From Actinomadura sp. NBRC 104425 (GTDB lineage: Bacteria; Actinomycetota; Actinomycetes; Streptosporangiales; Streptosporangiaceae), in the NCBI RefSeq assembly GCF_030269545.1, contig NZ_BSTN01000006.1, positions 78,624 through 142,623 of the forward strand: a stretch of 64,000 nt of DNA. The letters run 5' to 3'. The notes beneath the pieces are model-generated. The model searched no databases, was not told where the DNA came from, and saw nothing but the letters and a program-made list of their open reading frames with translations. Shown here piece by piece: positions 25,836 through 36,128 of the stretch. Positions within the stretch are counted from its first letter, which is position 1; the number at the start of each line of letters is the position of its first letter. Made by a program: the position numbers and the translations under genes.

Positions 25836-26944
25836 GCGGCCACCTCCTTCGGGGACGGGTCACGGTCGGCCAGTTCCGCGGCGACCGCCTGCTGCTGCCA
25901 GCGCAGCCCGAGCCGCCGCACCACCTCGTACACGACCACCACCGACAGCAGCACCGCCGCCTGCGTGATCGCCACGATCTCCTTGGGGATCTCGTTGAAC
26001 TCCAGGATCTGCGACGACTGGTCCAGGAACGACCACAGCAGCGCGGCGAACACGATCCCGACCGGTTTGTTGCGGCCCAGCAGCGCGATGCCGATGCCGA
26101 CGAAGCCGAGGCCGCTGGGGAAGTCCAGCCCGTAGGAGTAGGACGAGCCGAGCAGCTGCGGCATGCCGATCAGCCCGGCCGCCGCGCCCGACAGCAGCAT
26201 GGCCACCACGACCATCCGCTTGGCGTCGACGCCGCTGGCCACGGCCGCGCTCGGGGACAGCCCGGTGGCGCGCAGGTCGAACCCGAACCGGGTGCGCTCC
26301 ACCACGATGTGGAAGGCCACGCCCATCGCCACCGCCAGCAGCACCAGGCCGAAGATCTTCAGGTCGGCCCCGGGGTAGGGGATGCCGCCCACCCGCCCGG
26401 ACGAGGCGATCGGCTCGGTGCCGATGTTGTCGCTGCCCGCCACCTGCGTGCCGAGCCTGCCGTTCTGCAGCAGGTAGGCGATGATCCCGGTGGCGATGAA
26501 GTTCAGCATGATCGTGGCGATCACCTCGCTGACGCCCCGGGTGACCTTCAGCAGCCCGGCGATGCCCGCCCACAGCGCGCCCACCAGCATGGCGACCAGG
26601 ATGATCACGGCCTGGTGCAGCACCGGCGGCAGCGCCACGGCGCCGCCCACCGCGGCGGCCAGCATCGCCGCCAGCCGGTACTGGCCGTCCACGCCGATGT
26701 TGAACAGGCCCATCCGGAACCCGATCGCCACCGCCACCGCGGCCAGGTAGTACGTGGACGCCCGGTTGACGATGTTGACGACGCTGTCCGGCTCCAGGCC
26801 GAATTCGATCATCGCCTGGAACGTCGACGGCGGGTTGAAGCCGCTCAGCGACAGCACGATCGAGGTGACGGCGGCGGAGAACGCCAGCGCGATCACCGCC
26901 GCCAGGATGGTCAGCGCCAGCGGCGAGTTCTTCAGCCGGTTCAC
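25832..26944 (-). CDS. Nucleoside ABC transporter permease
   Basis: A 370-residue permease of the same family. It has about 9 predicted spans, the loop GFRMGLFNIGVDGQYRLAAM near residue 80 and the ATPase-contacting segment RFGFDLRATGLSPSAA. GTG 26944 is chosen because it makes a GTGA overlap with the ATPase stop (26941-26944). It is the heterodimer partner of the next permease. The end of this gene and the start of the next also share GTGA. Confidence 0.9.
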   Translation of the reverse strand: MNRLKNSPLALTILAAVIALAFSAAVTSIVLSLSGFNPPSTFQAMIEFGLEPDSVVNIVNRASTYYLAAVAVAIGFRMGLFNIGVDGQYRLAAMLAAAVGGAVALPPVLHQAVIILVAMLVGALWAGIAGLLKVTRGVSEVIATIMLNFIATGIIAYLLQNGRLGTQVAGSDNIGTEPIASSGRVGGIPYPGADLKIFGLVLLAVAMGVAFHIVVERTRFGFDLRATGLSPSAAVASGVDAKRMVVVAMLLSGAAAGLIGMPQLLGSSYSYGLDFPSGLGFVGIGIALLGRNKPVGIVFAALLWSFLDQSSQILEFNEIPKEIVAITQAAVLLSVVVVYEVVRRLGLRWQQQAVAAELADRDPSPKEVAA

Positions 26945-28494
26945 TGTTCCCCTTCCAGCGGCGCCCCGGTCATCGCCGAGCCGAGCCGTTCGGGCGTCAC
27001 GTCGGCCGGATCGACCTCGCCGACCATTCGGCCGCGCAGGATCACCCGCAGCGTGTCGGACATGCCGATGAGCTCGTCCAGGTCGGCGGAGATCAGCAGC
27101 ACCGCCAAGCCTTCGGCGCGGGCCTTGCGCAGGTGCTCCCAGATCGCGGCCTGCGCGCCGACGTCCACGCCCCGGGTCGGATGCGCGGCGATCAGCAGCT
27201 TCGGCTCGCCCGACATCTCCCGGCCGACGATCAGCTTCTGCTGGTTGCCGCCCGACAGCGCCCCGGCGTCCACGTCGATGCCGGGCGTGCGCACGTCGTA
27301 GGCCTCCACGATGCGGCGGGTGTCGGCGCGGGCGCCGGCCCGGTCGATCCACGGGCCCTTGACGTTGGGCCGCCGCGTCTGGTGCCCGAGGATGCGGTTC
27401 TCCCACAGCGGGGACTCCAGCAGCAGCCCGTGCCGGTGCCGGTCCTCGGGGACGAAGCCGATGCCCTGCTCGCGGCGCCGCCGGGTCGGCCAGCCGGTGA
27501 TGTCCTCGCCGTCCAGCAGGATCGTCCCGGCGTCCGGGGCGCGCATGCCCATGATCGCCTCGACCAGCTCGGCCTGCCCGTTGCCCTCCACCCCGGCGAT
27601 GCCGAGGATCTCGCCGGCGTGGATGGTGAAGGAGACGCCGTCGACGACGGCGCGGCCGGTACCGTCCCGCACGGTCAGCCCCCGAAGCTGCAGGACGGGC
27701 CGGTCGGTCACCGTGGACTCGCGCAGCTCGGGGACGGGCAGCTCGCTGCCGACCATCATCCGGGCCAGCTCCCGGGAGGTGGTCGCGGCCGGGTCCAGGC
27801 CGGTCGCCACCGTGGTGCCGCGGCGGATCACGGTGATCTCGTCGGCGACCGCCAGCACCTCGTCCAGCTTGTGCGAGATGAACAGGACGGTGAGCCCCTC
27901 GCGGCGCAGTTCGCGCAGGTTGGCAAACAGCTCGTCGACCTCCTGCGGCACCAGCACGGCGGTGGGCTCGTCCAGGATCAGGATGCGGGCGCCCCGGTAG
28001 AGCACCTTGAGGATCTCGACCCGCTGCCGGTCGCCGACGCCGAGCTCCTCCACCAGCCGGCCGGTGTCGACGCGCATGCCGTACCGTCCGGCCAGTTCCT
28101 CGACGCGCCGCCGCGCCTTGGCGCCGATACCGTGCAGGCGCTCGGCGCCCAGCACGATGTTCTCCAGGACGGTGAGGTTGTCGGCGAGCATGAAGTGCTG
28201 GTGCACCATGCCGATGCCGCGGGCGATGGCGTCCGCCGGCGAGTGGAAGACGACCTCCTGGCCGCCGACCTTGATGGTCCCCTCGTCGGCGCGCTGCATG
28301 CCGTAGAGGATCTTCATCAGGGTGGACTTGCCCGCGCCGTTCTCCCCGACGATGGCGTGCACGGTCCCGGCGGTGACGGTGAGGTCGATGTCGCGGTTGG
28401 CGACCACGCCGGGGAAGCGCTTGGTGATGCCGCGCAGTTCGAACGCGGGCGGGGCGGCTGCGCCGGTGCCGGACGGCCGCTCGGTGGTGGACAT
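26941..28494 (-). CDS. Nucleoside ABC transporter ATP-binding protein (two ABC domains)
   Basis: A 517-residue tandem ATPase. Domain 1 has Walker A GENGAGKSTLMK and Walker B LILDEPTAVL. Its signature loop is degenerate (LGVGDRQRVEIL). Domain 2 has a degenerate Walker A (GVEGNGQAEL) and the intact signature LSGGNQQKLIVGREM. This complementary arrangement is typical of RbsA/BMP-class transporters. It energises the two permeases encoded downstream. It is 69 nt downstream of the BMP lipoprotein stop, with a stable hairpin in the gap. The start is ATG 28494. Confidence 0.93.
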   Translation of the reverse strand: MSTTERPSGTGAAAPPAFELRGITKRFPGVVANRDIDLTVTAGTVHAIVGENGAGKSTLMKILYGMQRADEGTIKVGGQEVVFHSPADAIARGIGMVHQHFMLADNLTVLENIVLGAERLHGIGAKARRRVEELAGRYGMRVDTGRLVEELGVGDRQRVEILKVLYRGARILILDEPTAVLVPQEVDELFANLRELRREGLTVLFISHKLDEVLAVADEITVIRRGTTVATGLDPAATTSRELARMMVGSELPVPELRESTVTDRPVLQLRGLTVRDGTGRAVVDGVSFTIHAGEILGIAGVEGNGQAELVEAIMGMRAPDAGTILLDGEDITGWPTRRRREQGIGFVPEDRHRHGLLLESPLWENRILGHQTRRPNVKGPWIDRAGARADTRRIVEAYDVRTPGIDVDAGALSGGNQQKLIVGREMSGEPKLLIAAHPTRGVDVGAQAAIWEHLRKARAEGLAVLLISADLDELIGMSDTLRVILRGRMVGEVDPADVTPERLGSAMTGAPLEGEQ

Positions 28495-28515
28495 CCCTGG
28501 TTCTCCTACACCAGA

Positions 28516-28549
28516 GCCCGGGAGGAGGCCGGTGGCCGCCCTCCCGGGC
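28516..28549 (-). terminator. Intercistronic hairpin between the BMP lipoprotein and the ATPase
   Basis: GCCCGGGAGG (28516-28525) pairs perfectly with CCTCCCGGGC (28540-28549); the 14-nt loop contains GGCC/GGCC that can pair again. Such hairpins after solute-binding genes often stabilise the upstream message and reduce readthrough, giving excess binding protein. Confidence 0.7.
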
Positions 28550-28563
28550 CGGGGGCGTTCAGC

Positions 28564-29610
28564 TCACTTGGTGGGGACGGTGATGGCGCCGCTGATGATC
28601 TGCTGCTTGTACTCGTCCAGCTTGGCCTGCACGTCCTTGATCTCCGCGGCGTTGGCGGTGGAGTAGCCGACGCCGTCGTTCTTCAGATCGAAGGTGACCG
28701 GCCCGGACTTGGCCGTGCCCTCGCCCGCGGCCTTGACGAACTCGAACACCGCGGTGTCCACCCGCTTGAGCATCGAGGTGATGATGAGCGGCTTCTGCGC
28801 CGCCTCGGCGGTCTGGTACTGGTCGGAGTCGACGCCGATGGCGTACTTCTTCTTGGCGGCGGCGGCCTGGAACAGGCCGACGCCCGACAGGCCGGCCGCG
28901 TGGTAGATCACGTCGGCGCCGCCGTCGTACTGCCCCTCGGCGATGGTCTTGCCCTTGGCCGGGTCGCTGAAGCCGGAAGTGTCGGTGCCGCGGGAGATGT
29001 ACTTGACGTCGATCTTGATGTCCGGCTTGGCGTGCTTGGCGCCGGCGGTGTAGCCCGCTTCGAACTTCTTGATCAGCGGGGTGTCCACGCCGCCGATAAA
29101 GCCGATCTTGCCGGTCTTGGACTTCAGCGCCGCCGCCGCGCCCACCAGGAAGGAGCCCTGCTCCTCGGCGAACACCAGGTTGGTGACGTTCGGTCCGGTG
29201 ACCGAGCTGTCGTCGACGATCGCGAACTTGGTGTTCGGGTGGTTCTTGGCGACCTTGCCCAGCGGGCCCGCGTAGGCGAACCCGACCGCGATCACCGGGT
29301 TGTAGCCGGACTTGGCCAGCAGCTCCAGCCGCTGCACCTTGTCGTTGTCGCTTTCGCCCTTGGTCGCCTCGATGTCCTTGACCTCGAGGTTGAGCGTCGA
29401 CTTCACCTTCTGCAGCCCGGCGTAGGCGGCGTCGTTGAACGACTTGTCGCCCCGCCCGCCGATGTCGTACGCCAGCCCGACCTTGACGGTCTTCTTGCCG
29501 TCGCCCGCGTCCCCGCCGGTGGTGGCCTTCTTGCCGCCGCACGCCGAAGCGGCGAGCGTGAGCGCTGCGCCCGTCAGCGTGACAAGCGAAATTCTGAGTC
29601 CACGGCGCAC
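28564..29610 (-). CDS. BMP-family nucleoside-binding lipoprotein
   Basis: A 348-residue extracytoplasmic solute-binding protein. A basic start and hydrophobic segment lead to the lipobox SAC (residues 22-24, LAASACGG), so it is a lipid-anchored lipoprotein. The mature sequence shows the BMP/PnrA fold: VGLAYDIGGRGDKSFNDAAYAGL, with the FND motif used in nucleoside binding, then AVGFAYAG, IGFIGGVD and the DVIYHAAGLSG segment. GTG 29610 has GGAAGGAG 8 nt upstream. It is the first gene of the operon that continues into ATPase, permeases, cdd and deoA, which supports nucleosides as ligands. Confidence 0.93.
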   Translation of the reverse strand: MRRGLRISLVTLTGAALTLAASACGGKKATTGGDAGDGKKTVKVGLAYDIGGRGDKSFNDAAYAGLQKVKSTLNLEVKDIEATKGESDNDKVQRLELLAKSGYNPVIAVGFAYAGPLGKVAKNHPNTKFAIVDDSSVTGPNVTNLVFAEEQGSFLVGAAAALKSKTGKIGFIGGVDTPLIKKFEAGYTAGAKHAKPDIKIDVKYISRGTDTSGFSDPAKGKTIAEGQYDGGADVIYHAAGLSGVGLFQAAAAKKKYAIGVDSDQYQTAEAAQKPLIITSMLKRVDTAVFEFVKAAGEGTAKSGPVTFDLKNDGVGYSTANAAEIKDVQAKLDEYKQQIISGAITVPTK

Positions 29611-29870
29611 GTTTGGCGCTCCTTCCGTTCCCCGCCCGCGAAACGGCGACCGGCACGGTCGGCCGCCGAAATCGATCGGACGTTACCCGGAGAACAGACC
29701 GAAACGCCCTCGGTGCGCTGATTCGCAACGGGTCCGTTACCAAGGTGTAGGCATATCGCCACAGGTCAGGCCGCTTGTGCACGGCCCGCACACCGTCCGG
29801 TGCGGACAGGGAGCGCCGCCCCGGGCGCGGCCGGGGCGGACGGTGAGAACATCGTCGCCGCCGTGACGGC
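29611..29870. other. Intergenic control region of the nucleoside operon
   Basis: A 260-bp gap between the BMP lipoprotein start and the M20 stop. It must contain the operon promoter. I see several TTG/TA-rich pieces but no clean -35/-10 pair, no riboswitch and no repeat worth naming. Confidence 0.4.
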
Positions 29871-31298
29871 TCAGGCCGCGGCGGCGCCCTCCACCTGCTC
29901 GGGGTCGCCGGGGCGGCCGCCGTCCCACAGCGCGGTCAGCGCGGTGGCGGTCAGCACCCGGACGCCGACGGCGATGCAGCGCTCGTCCACGTCGAAGTCG
30001 CCGCGGTGCAGGTCGTACTCGCCCGGCGAACCGGGGGTGCGCACGCCGAGCCGGGCCAGCGCGCCCGGGACCGACTCCAGATACCAGCCGAAGTCCTCGC
30101 CGCCCAGGCTCTGCGGCGTGGACACCGCCGCGTCGTCGCCGAGCACCTGCGCGGCCGCGTCCCGGAACATCTGCACGCTGGCCGCCTCGTTCACGGTGGG
30201 CGGGACGCCGCGCACGTACTCCAGCGACGCCTCCACGTCGTAGGCGGCGGCGACCGATTCCAGCAGCGCCTTCATCATCTCCGGCGCCCGGTGCCAGGCC
30301 TCGTCGTCCAGGCACCGCACGGTGCCCTCGGCGATGCCGTCGTCGGGGATGGCGTTGGCCACCGACCCGGCCGACACCCGGCCCCACACCAGCGACAGGC
30401 TGGATCGCGGGTCGACCCGGCGGGACAGCGCGGCGGGCAGCTCGGTGACGATCTTGGCCAGCGCGTACACCAGGTCGGCGGTCAGATGCGGCCGGGCGGT
30501 GTGCCCGCCGGGCCCGGTGACCTTGACGTAGACCTTGTCGCAGGCCGCGGTGATCGGCCCGGTGCGCAGGCCCAGCTGGCCGACCTCGATGCGCGGGTCG
30601 CAGTGCAGCGCGAACGCCCGGTCGACCCCGCACAGGCCGCCGGCGGCGATGACGTCCAGCGCCCCGCCCGGGACCTCCTCGGCGGGCTGGAACAGCAGCC
30701 GCACCCGGCCCGGCAGCAGCCCCGCCGCGGCCTGCTGCGCCAGGAACAGCCCGGCGCCCAGCACCATGGTGGTGTGCACGTCGTGGCCGCAGGCGTGCGC
30801 GACGCCCGGCACCGTGGACCGGTACGGCACGTCCTCCTTCTCGTCCTGCAGCGGCAGCGCGTCGATGTCGGCGCGCAGCGCGACCGTCGGGCCGTCGGCC
30901 GGGCCGACGTCGCAGAACAGGCCGGTGCCCTTGGGCAGAACCGTGGGGGTCAGCCCGGCGGCGGTGAGCCGCCGAACGATCCGCCCGGTGGTGCGGTGCT
31001 CGGTGTATCCGAGCTCCGGATGCCGGTGCAGATCGCGGCGGAATTCGATCAGCTCGGCCTCGTGGCGGGCCAGGAACGAGTCCAGCTGCAGCTGCAGCGC
31101 CTCGCCGCCCAGCGCCCGGCCGCCCGCCGGCGAGCCGTGCGCCGCCTCGCCGGCACCGCCGGTCGCGACGCCGCGCGGTGCGGCCCCGGCCGCCCCCGGC
31201 GGCGCGGTCCGCGCCTGTTCGGCGTCGCCCGCGCCCGCCGCCCCCGCGGCGGCCGCTGGTTCAAGACCGGGCATCACCCCGGGTCCCGGTTGAGTCAT
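29871..31298 (-). CDS. M20-family amidohydrolase/peptidase (AmiB-like)
   Basis: A 475-residue protein whose catalytic part begins near residue 75. Zinc and catalytic motifs are DLHRHPELGY, ADIDALP, HACGHDVHTTM and QPAEEVPGG, with GPGGHTARPHLTADLV in the dimerisation domain and GGEDFGWYLE near the end. These mark the amino-acylase/IAA-amino-acid hydrolase branch, which hydrolyses N-acyl amino acids or similar amides. The first 70 residues are an unusual Ala/Gly/Pro-rich low-complexity stretch without signal-peptide character. ATG 31298 has only a weak GGGGG upstream, so the true start could lie within this stretch. The gene follows the carboxylate-amine ligase gene after 166 nt on the same strand. 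Confidence 0.82.
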   Translation of the reverse strand: MTQPGPGVMPGLEPAAAAGAAGAGDAEQARTAPPGAAGAAPRGVATGGAGEAAHGSPAGGRALGGEALQLQLDSFLARHEAELIEFRRDLHRHPELGYTEHRTTGRIVRRLTAAGLTPTVLPKGTGLFCDVGPADGPTVALRADIDALPLQDEKEDVPYRSTVPGVAHACGHDVHTTMVLGAGLFLAQQAAAGLLPGRVRLLFQPAEEVPGGALDVIAAGGLCGVDRAFALHCDPRIEVGQLGLRTGPITAACDKVYVKVTGPGGHTARPHLTADLVYALAKIVTELPAALSRRVDPRSSLSLVWGRVSAGSVANAIPDDGIAEGTVRCLDDEAWHRAPEMMKALLESVAAAYDVEASLEYVRGVPPTVNEAASVQMFRDAAAQVLGDDAAVSTPQSLGGEDFGWYLESVPGALARLGVRTPGSPGEYDLHRGDFDVDERCIAVGVRVLTATALTALWDGGRPGDPEQVEGAAAA

Positions 31299-31464
31299 GT
31301 GCGCCCCCTGCGCGATGGCGGAGCCGAACGGCGTCCGCCCGGTGTTCTGTCCGGTGTTGGGTGGGCCCGCTCCGGGCGCGCGGCGCGCCCGCGAGACCCC
31401 GCGGTCCGGGTCGTGGCCGGTCGCTGCGTCGGGTCCGGCGCGGTCCGCCGGATCGGCGGGCCCC

Positions 31465-32631
31465 TCAGTTCCCGACATGTGCAACCTCCCCGAATGTGAC
31501 GAACCTGTCCTCGGCGAACTCGACGATCGCGGCGTCGACGACGTTCTCCAGGGTGCCGCCCTCGGCGCGGATCGCGCGCTGGCGCTCGTACGACGCCCCG
31601 TTCTCCAGGACATCCGACGCGACCTTGAGCTCCTCCGTGCAGCCCAGCCGGTCGGCGACGGGTTCCAGTTCGCGTACCAGTTCGTAGAGATCGTCACGAA
31701 GCGGCGCGGTGTTCCCGGTGTCATCGGTGATGACGATGGCGTCCAGACCGTGGCGGGTGGCGCGCCACTTGTTGTCGCGCACCACCCAGGCCGCCGGGCG
31801 CGGCAGTGTGTAGCCGCGGTCCAGCTGCTGGTCGAACAGCGTCACCAGGCACTGGCAGAGCGCGGCCGCCATGCCCACTTCCCGCAGGGTGGGGATGCCG
31901 TCGAACATCCGGATCTCGACCGTGCCGAAGTTCGGATGCGGCCGGATGTCCCACCACACCTCTTTGATGCTGCGGATCGTACCGGCCCGCAGCAGCGTCG
32001 CCATGTAATCCTCGAACGCCGCCCAGTCGTCCAGCAGATGCGGAGGTCCGGCCGTGGGAAGCTGGCCGAAGACCACCGCGCGGCTGGACGCCAGCCCGGT
32101 GTCGTGGCCGCTCCAGAAGGGGCTGGAGGCGGTGAGGGCGAGGAAGTGCGGCAGATAGGCCGACAGGGCGTTGACGATCGGGATCACCCTGTTGACGTCG
32201 CTGACGCCGACGTGGACGTGCACGCCGAAGGTCTGGATCCGGCGGGCCAGCCACTGCATCTGCTCGATGAGGTCGGCGTAGCGCTGCATCGGGGCCATGA
32301 CCGCGTCCCGCCAGTCGCTGATCGGATGCGTCCCCGTGCAGGCCAGCGTGATGCCGCGGTCGGCGGCCGCCGACCGCAGCGCGGCCACCGTGGCGGCCAG
32401 GTCGTCCTTGGCCTCCCCCACGGTGTAGCACACGTCCGTCACGACCTCGACGGTCGACTCCATCAGCTCGTGCCGGACCTTGTGGATGTCGCCGCCCTCG
32501 CTGAGCGACGGCAGCGCGGCCAGCACCTCACGCGCGTCCTGCCGCAGGTGCCTGGTCTCCGCGTCCACGAGCTGGATCTCCCACTCGACACCCAGCGTCG
32601 GGCCGCGGGACGGGTTGAAGTCAATGGCCAC
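31465..32631 (-). CDS. GCS2-family glutamate-cysteine ligase / carboxylate-amine ligase
   Basis: A 388-residue member of the GCS2 (YbdK/EgtA-like) family. The first conserved piece is TLGVEWEIQLVD at about residue 12, followed by HELMESTVEVVT, FGVHVHVGV (a metal/nucleotide-region His cluster), WWDIRPHPNFGTVEIRM and WRATRHGLDA. Such enzymes ligate glutamate to an amine such as cysteine using ATP. Whether this one makes gamma-glutamylcysteine for ergothioneine or has the weak activity of YbdK cannot be decided from motifs, and no other ergothioneine gene is nearby. GTG 32631 has GGAGG 6 nt upstream. Confidence 0.85.
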   Translation of the reverse strand: MAIDFNPSRGPTLGVEWEIQLVDAETRHLRQDAREVLAALPSLSEGGDIHKVRHELMESTVEVVTDVCYTVGEAKDDLAATVAALRSAAADRGITLACTGTHPISDWRDAVMAPMQRYADLIEQMQWLARRIQTFGVHVHVGVSDVNRVIPIVNALSAYLPHFLALTASSPFWSGHDTGLASSRAVVFGQLPTAGPPHLLDDWAAFEDYMATLLRAGTIRSIKEVWWDIRPHPNFGTVEIRMFDGIPTLREVGMAAALCQCLVTLFDQQLDRGYTLPRPAAWVVRDNKWRATRHGLDAIVITDDTGNTAPLRDDLYELVRELEPVADRLGCTEELKVASDVLENGASYERQRAIRAEGGTLENVVDAAIVEFAEDRFVTFGEVAHVGN

Positions 32632-33164
32632 GGCCAACCTCCGTCCACAATCCTTGCAGGTCGATGCGTGGCACGTGGCGCAATTCGGCCAGCGGGTCAC
32701 TAAGCCTGGACAAACGCCGATCCGGGCGTCGGTCCAGGCCGGGACTGCCCTCCATCATGACGCCGGGTGCCGAAGAGCCGCAGGGCTCCGTGCCCGGCGC
32801 CGATCATTTGATCCGAGAAGACGACAACCGGACACGATCTGTGACTCATTTCGGTCATGTCAGTTCGAGCGAGCACCCTCCGAACGAACTAGTCCAACCT
32901 TTAATCTACCTGGTAACGATTCGTGATCGTCCGCGTCAGGGCGGCCCGGCCGGCGGCGCGGCGGGCGGTCCGGCGGGCCGCCGGGCGAACGTCCGTATCA
33001 CGTCACTGTGAGCACGCGTGCGACGACGGTAATCATCTTCCCGGACAGGCCGCGCAATCGTGGCTTAATCTTCGTGAAGTCACCGGGGACCGCCTCCCGG
33101 GACCGCAGGAGCGCCGTCCACGGACACGCCGACCGTGCCCGGACACGAACGCCATCGGGGAGCC
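32632..33164. other. Divergent intergenic region between the ligase and the carboxypeptidase
   Basis: About 530 bp with no credible gene. It contains an AT-rich core (32800-32935), small inverted repeats (GATCA/TGATC near 32805 and ACGAT/ATCGT near 32914), and a GC-rich hairpin (GGCGGCCCG with CGGGCCGCC) near 32940-32985. A TAATCT at 33066-33071 is a possible -10 box for the carboxypeptidase gene. I looked for a c-di-AMP riboswitch and did not see its conserved blocks. Confidence 0.4.
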
Positions 33165-34373
33165 ATGAGAAGACCACCGCGCGCCGTCACCGCGATCGCC
33201 GTGCCGCCCGTTGCGGCCTCGCTCCTGCTCGTCCCCGCCCTGGCCGCGGCCCCGGCCGCCGCCGAGCCCGTGTCGCCCCCCGTGCAGGCCGGCTCGGTGA
33301 CGGCCTCCCCCTCGGGGCCGCTGGGCGGGGCGCAGCTCGGCGGCAAGGGCACGATCGTCAACCAGGCCGCGGGCGTACCGGCGGCGCCGAAGATCAAGGC
33401 GGCGTCGTACCTGATCGCCGACGGCGACACCGGCGAGGTGCTGGCCGCCAAGAACCCGCACGGCCGGTTCCTGCCCGCCAGCACCCTCAAGACCCTCACC
33501 GCGCTGACGCTGATCCCCAAGTTCAAGGCGGACCAGACCGTGCGGCCCTCGCAGGAGGCGTGCGACGTCGAGGGCACCAAGGTCGGCATGACGCCGAAGA
33601 TGAGCTACAAGGTGTCCGACCTGTTCTACGCGCTGATGATGATGTCGGCCAACGACGCGGCGGTGGCGCTGGCCGAGGCCAACGGCGGGCTGAAGCAGAC
33701 CGTGGCCGACATGAACGCCGAGGCCAAGCGGATCAACGCCCGCGACACCCTGGCCGGCTCCCCCAACGGCCTCGACCGCGACCTCGGCCTCACCGTCAAG
33801 ACGCAGCACACCTCCGCCTACGACCTGGTGCTGATCCTGCGCGAGGCGATGCGCAACGCCGACTTCCGCCGCTACGTCCAGACCATCGACCACTTCTTCC
33901 CCGCGCCGGCGACCAAGAAGGAGCGCAAGAAGGGCAAGAAGGTCGGCGGCTACCCGATCCACACCCACAACCGGATGCTGCCGGGCCAGTCGCACGCCTA
34001 CCGGGGCATGCTCGGCGGCAAGAACGGCTACACCATCGCCGCCAAGCAGACGTTCGTGGCGGCGGCCCGCCGCGACGGCCACACGATCTACATCTCGCTG
34101 ATGGGGGCCGACCAGCCGCCGTCCGACTACGCCGCCGAGCTGCTGGACTGGGGTTTCAAGGCGCGCGGCAAGGTCAAGCCGGTGGGCGAGCTGGTGCCGC
34201 CGGGCGACCTGACGCCGAAGAAGGCCGACGCCGGCAGCGGCGGCATGCTCGCCGACGCGCCGCTGGGCGGCAACGGCTCGGCGGGCGGCTGGGGCATGAT
34301 GGCGGGCACCGCCGGCGGCGCCCTGCTGGCGGCCGGGCTGGTGTTCGTGGCCGTCCGGCGCCGGCGCGGCTAG
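33165..34373 (+). CDS. D-alanyl-D-alanine carboxypeptidase (S11 family), membrane anchored
   Basis: A 402-residue low-molecular-weight penicillin-binding protein. A signal segment ends at about residue 29 (APAAAEP). The catalytic triad motifs are STLK at about residue 105, SAN in MMMSANDAA, and KNG (GGKNGYTIAA) in place of the textbook KTG; KNG is common in actinomycete relatives. A Gly/Ala-rich tail leads to one C-terminal span (AGTAGGALLAAGLVFVAV) and RRRRG, so the protein is exported and anchored by its C-terminus. It trims the terminal D-Ala of peptidoglycan stems. ATG 33165 has GGGGAG 2 to 3 nt upstream. It stands alone. Confidence 0.9.
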   Translation: MRRPPRAVTAIAVPPVAASLLLVPALAAAPAAAEPVSPPVQAGSVTASPSGPLGGAQLGGKGTIVNQAAGVPAAPKIKAASYLIADGDTGEVLAAKNPHGRFLPASTLKTLTALTLIPKFKADQTVRPSQEACDVEGTKVGMTPKMSYKVSDLFYALMMMSANDAAVALAEANGGLKQTVADMNAEAKRINARDTLAGSPNGLDRDLGLTVKTQHTSAYDLVLILREAMRNADFRRYVQTIDHFFPAPATKKERKKGKKVGGYPIHTHNRMLPGQSHAYRGMLGGKNGYTIAAKQTFVAAARRDGHTIYISLMGADQPPSDYAAELLDWGFKARGKVKPVGELVPPGDLTPKKADAGSGGMLADAPLGGNGSAGGWGMMAGTAGGALLAAGLVFVAVRRRRG

Positions 34374-34390
34374 CGCCTCCCGTTTCGCGG

Positions 34391-35027
34391 CTAGGCGTCC
34401 CGTCCCGGCGGGGTGGTCACGGCCCCGGTGCCGAACAAGAAGCCCCGGCGGGGCCGCCACACCCCGTCGGCCCCGTGCTCGTACAGCGAGAACCCCCACA
34501 CCTGGAAGGCGGCCTCGTAGTCGGCCATCTCCTTGTAGGCGCGGTCCATCTGCTCGTCGGACAGGTGGTGCGCGACGGTGACATGCGGGTGGTAGGGGAA
34601 CTGCGGCCGCTGCCCCGGCGGGCCCGCCAGCACCTTCGCGTGCAGGCGCGCGCAGCCGTCCTTTCCTTCGGCCAGCGCCACGAAAACGACCGGTGAGACG
34701 GGTCGGAACGTTCCCGTACCGTGCAAGCGGATCCTGAACGGCCGCTCGGTGCGCGCCACCTCCGCCAGGTGGCGCTCGATGGCGCCGAGTTCGGCGGCGT
34801 CGATCTGCGAGGGCGGCAGCAGCGTGATGTGGGTGGGGATGCCGGCCGCCAGGCGGTCGCCGAACGATTCGCGGACACGCTGCAGCTCGCGCCCGTAGGG
34901 GTCGGGAATCGGGATCGCGACCCCTATCGTGCGCGTGCCGTGCGTCTCGTGGCTCCCGGTGCCCTGTGTTCTCCCTGCGGGGGGACCGCCCCCGGCGCGA
35001 CCCCCCGCGCCCCCCGCCGGCTGGGAG

Positions 35028-35038
<11 letters not shown>
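34391..35038 (-). CDS. 2'-5' RNA ligase / cyclic phosphodiesterase family protein
   Basis: A protein of about 215 residues from the 2H phosphoesterase superfamily. The two signature motifs are HIT (THITLLPPS) and HVT ([11 protein letters not shown]), spaced about 100 residues apart as in the LigT/AKAP fold. These enzymes open cyclic nucleotide phosphates or act on tRNA-type 2'-5' bonds; no substrate is evident. The first 40 residues are Gly/Pro-rich filler. The start is uncertain: GTG 35038 overlaps the trpS stop by 11 nt and is the most likely; a TTG lies at 35053. It is the last gene of the CorC-trpS-2H set. Confidence 0.78.
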
Positions 35039-36116
<1,078 letters not shown>

Positions 36117-36128
36117 AGACCGATTCTC

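Noticed and set aside
32632..33164. A c-di-AMP (ydaO) or other riboswitch before the carboxypeptidase
   Set aside because: None of the conserved sequence blocks of that class could be found in the leader.
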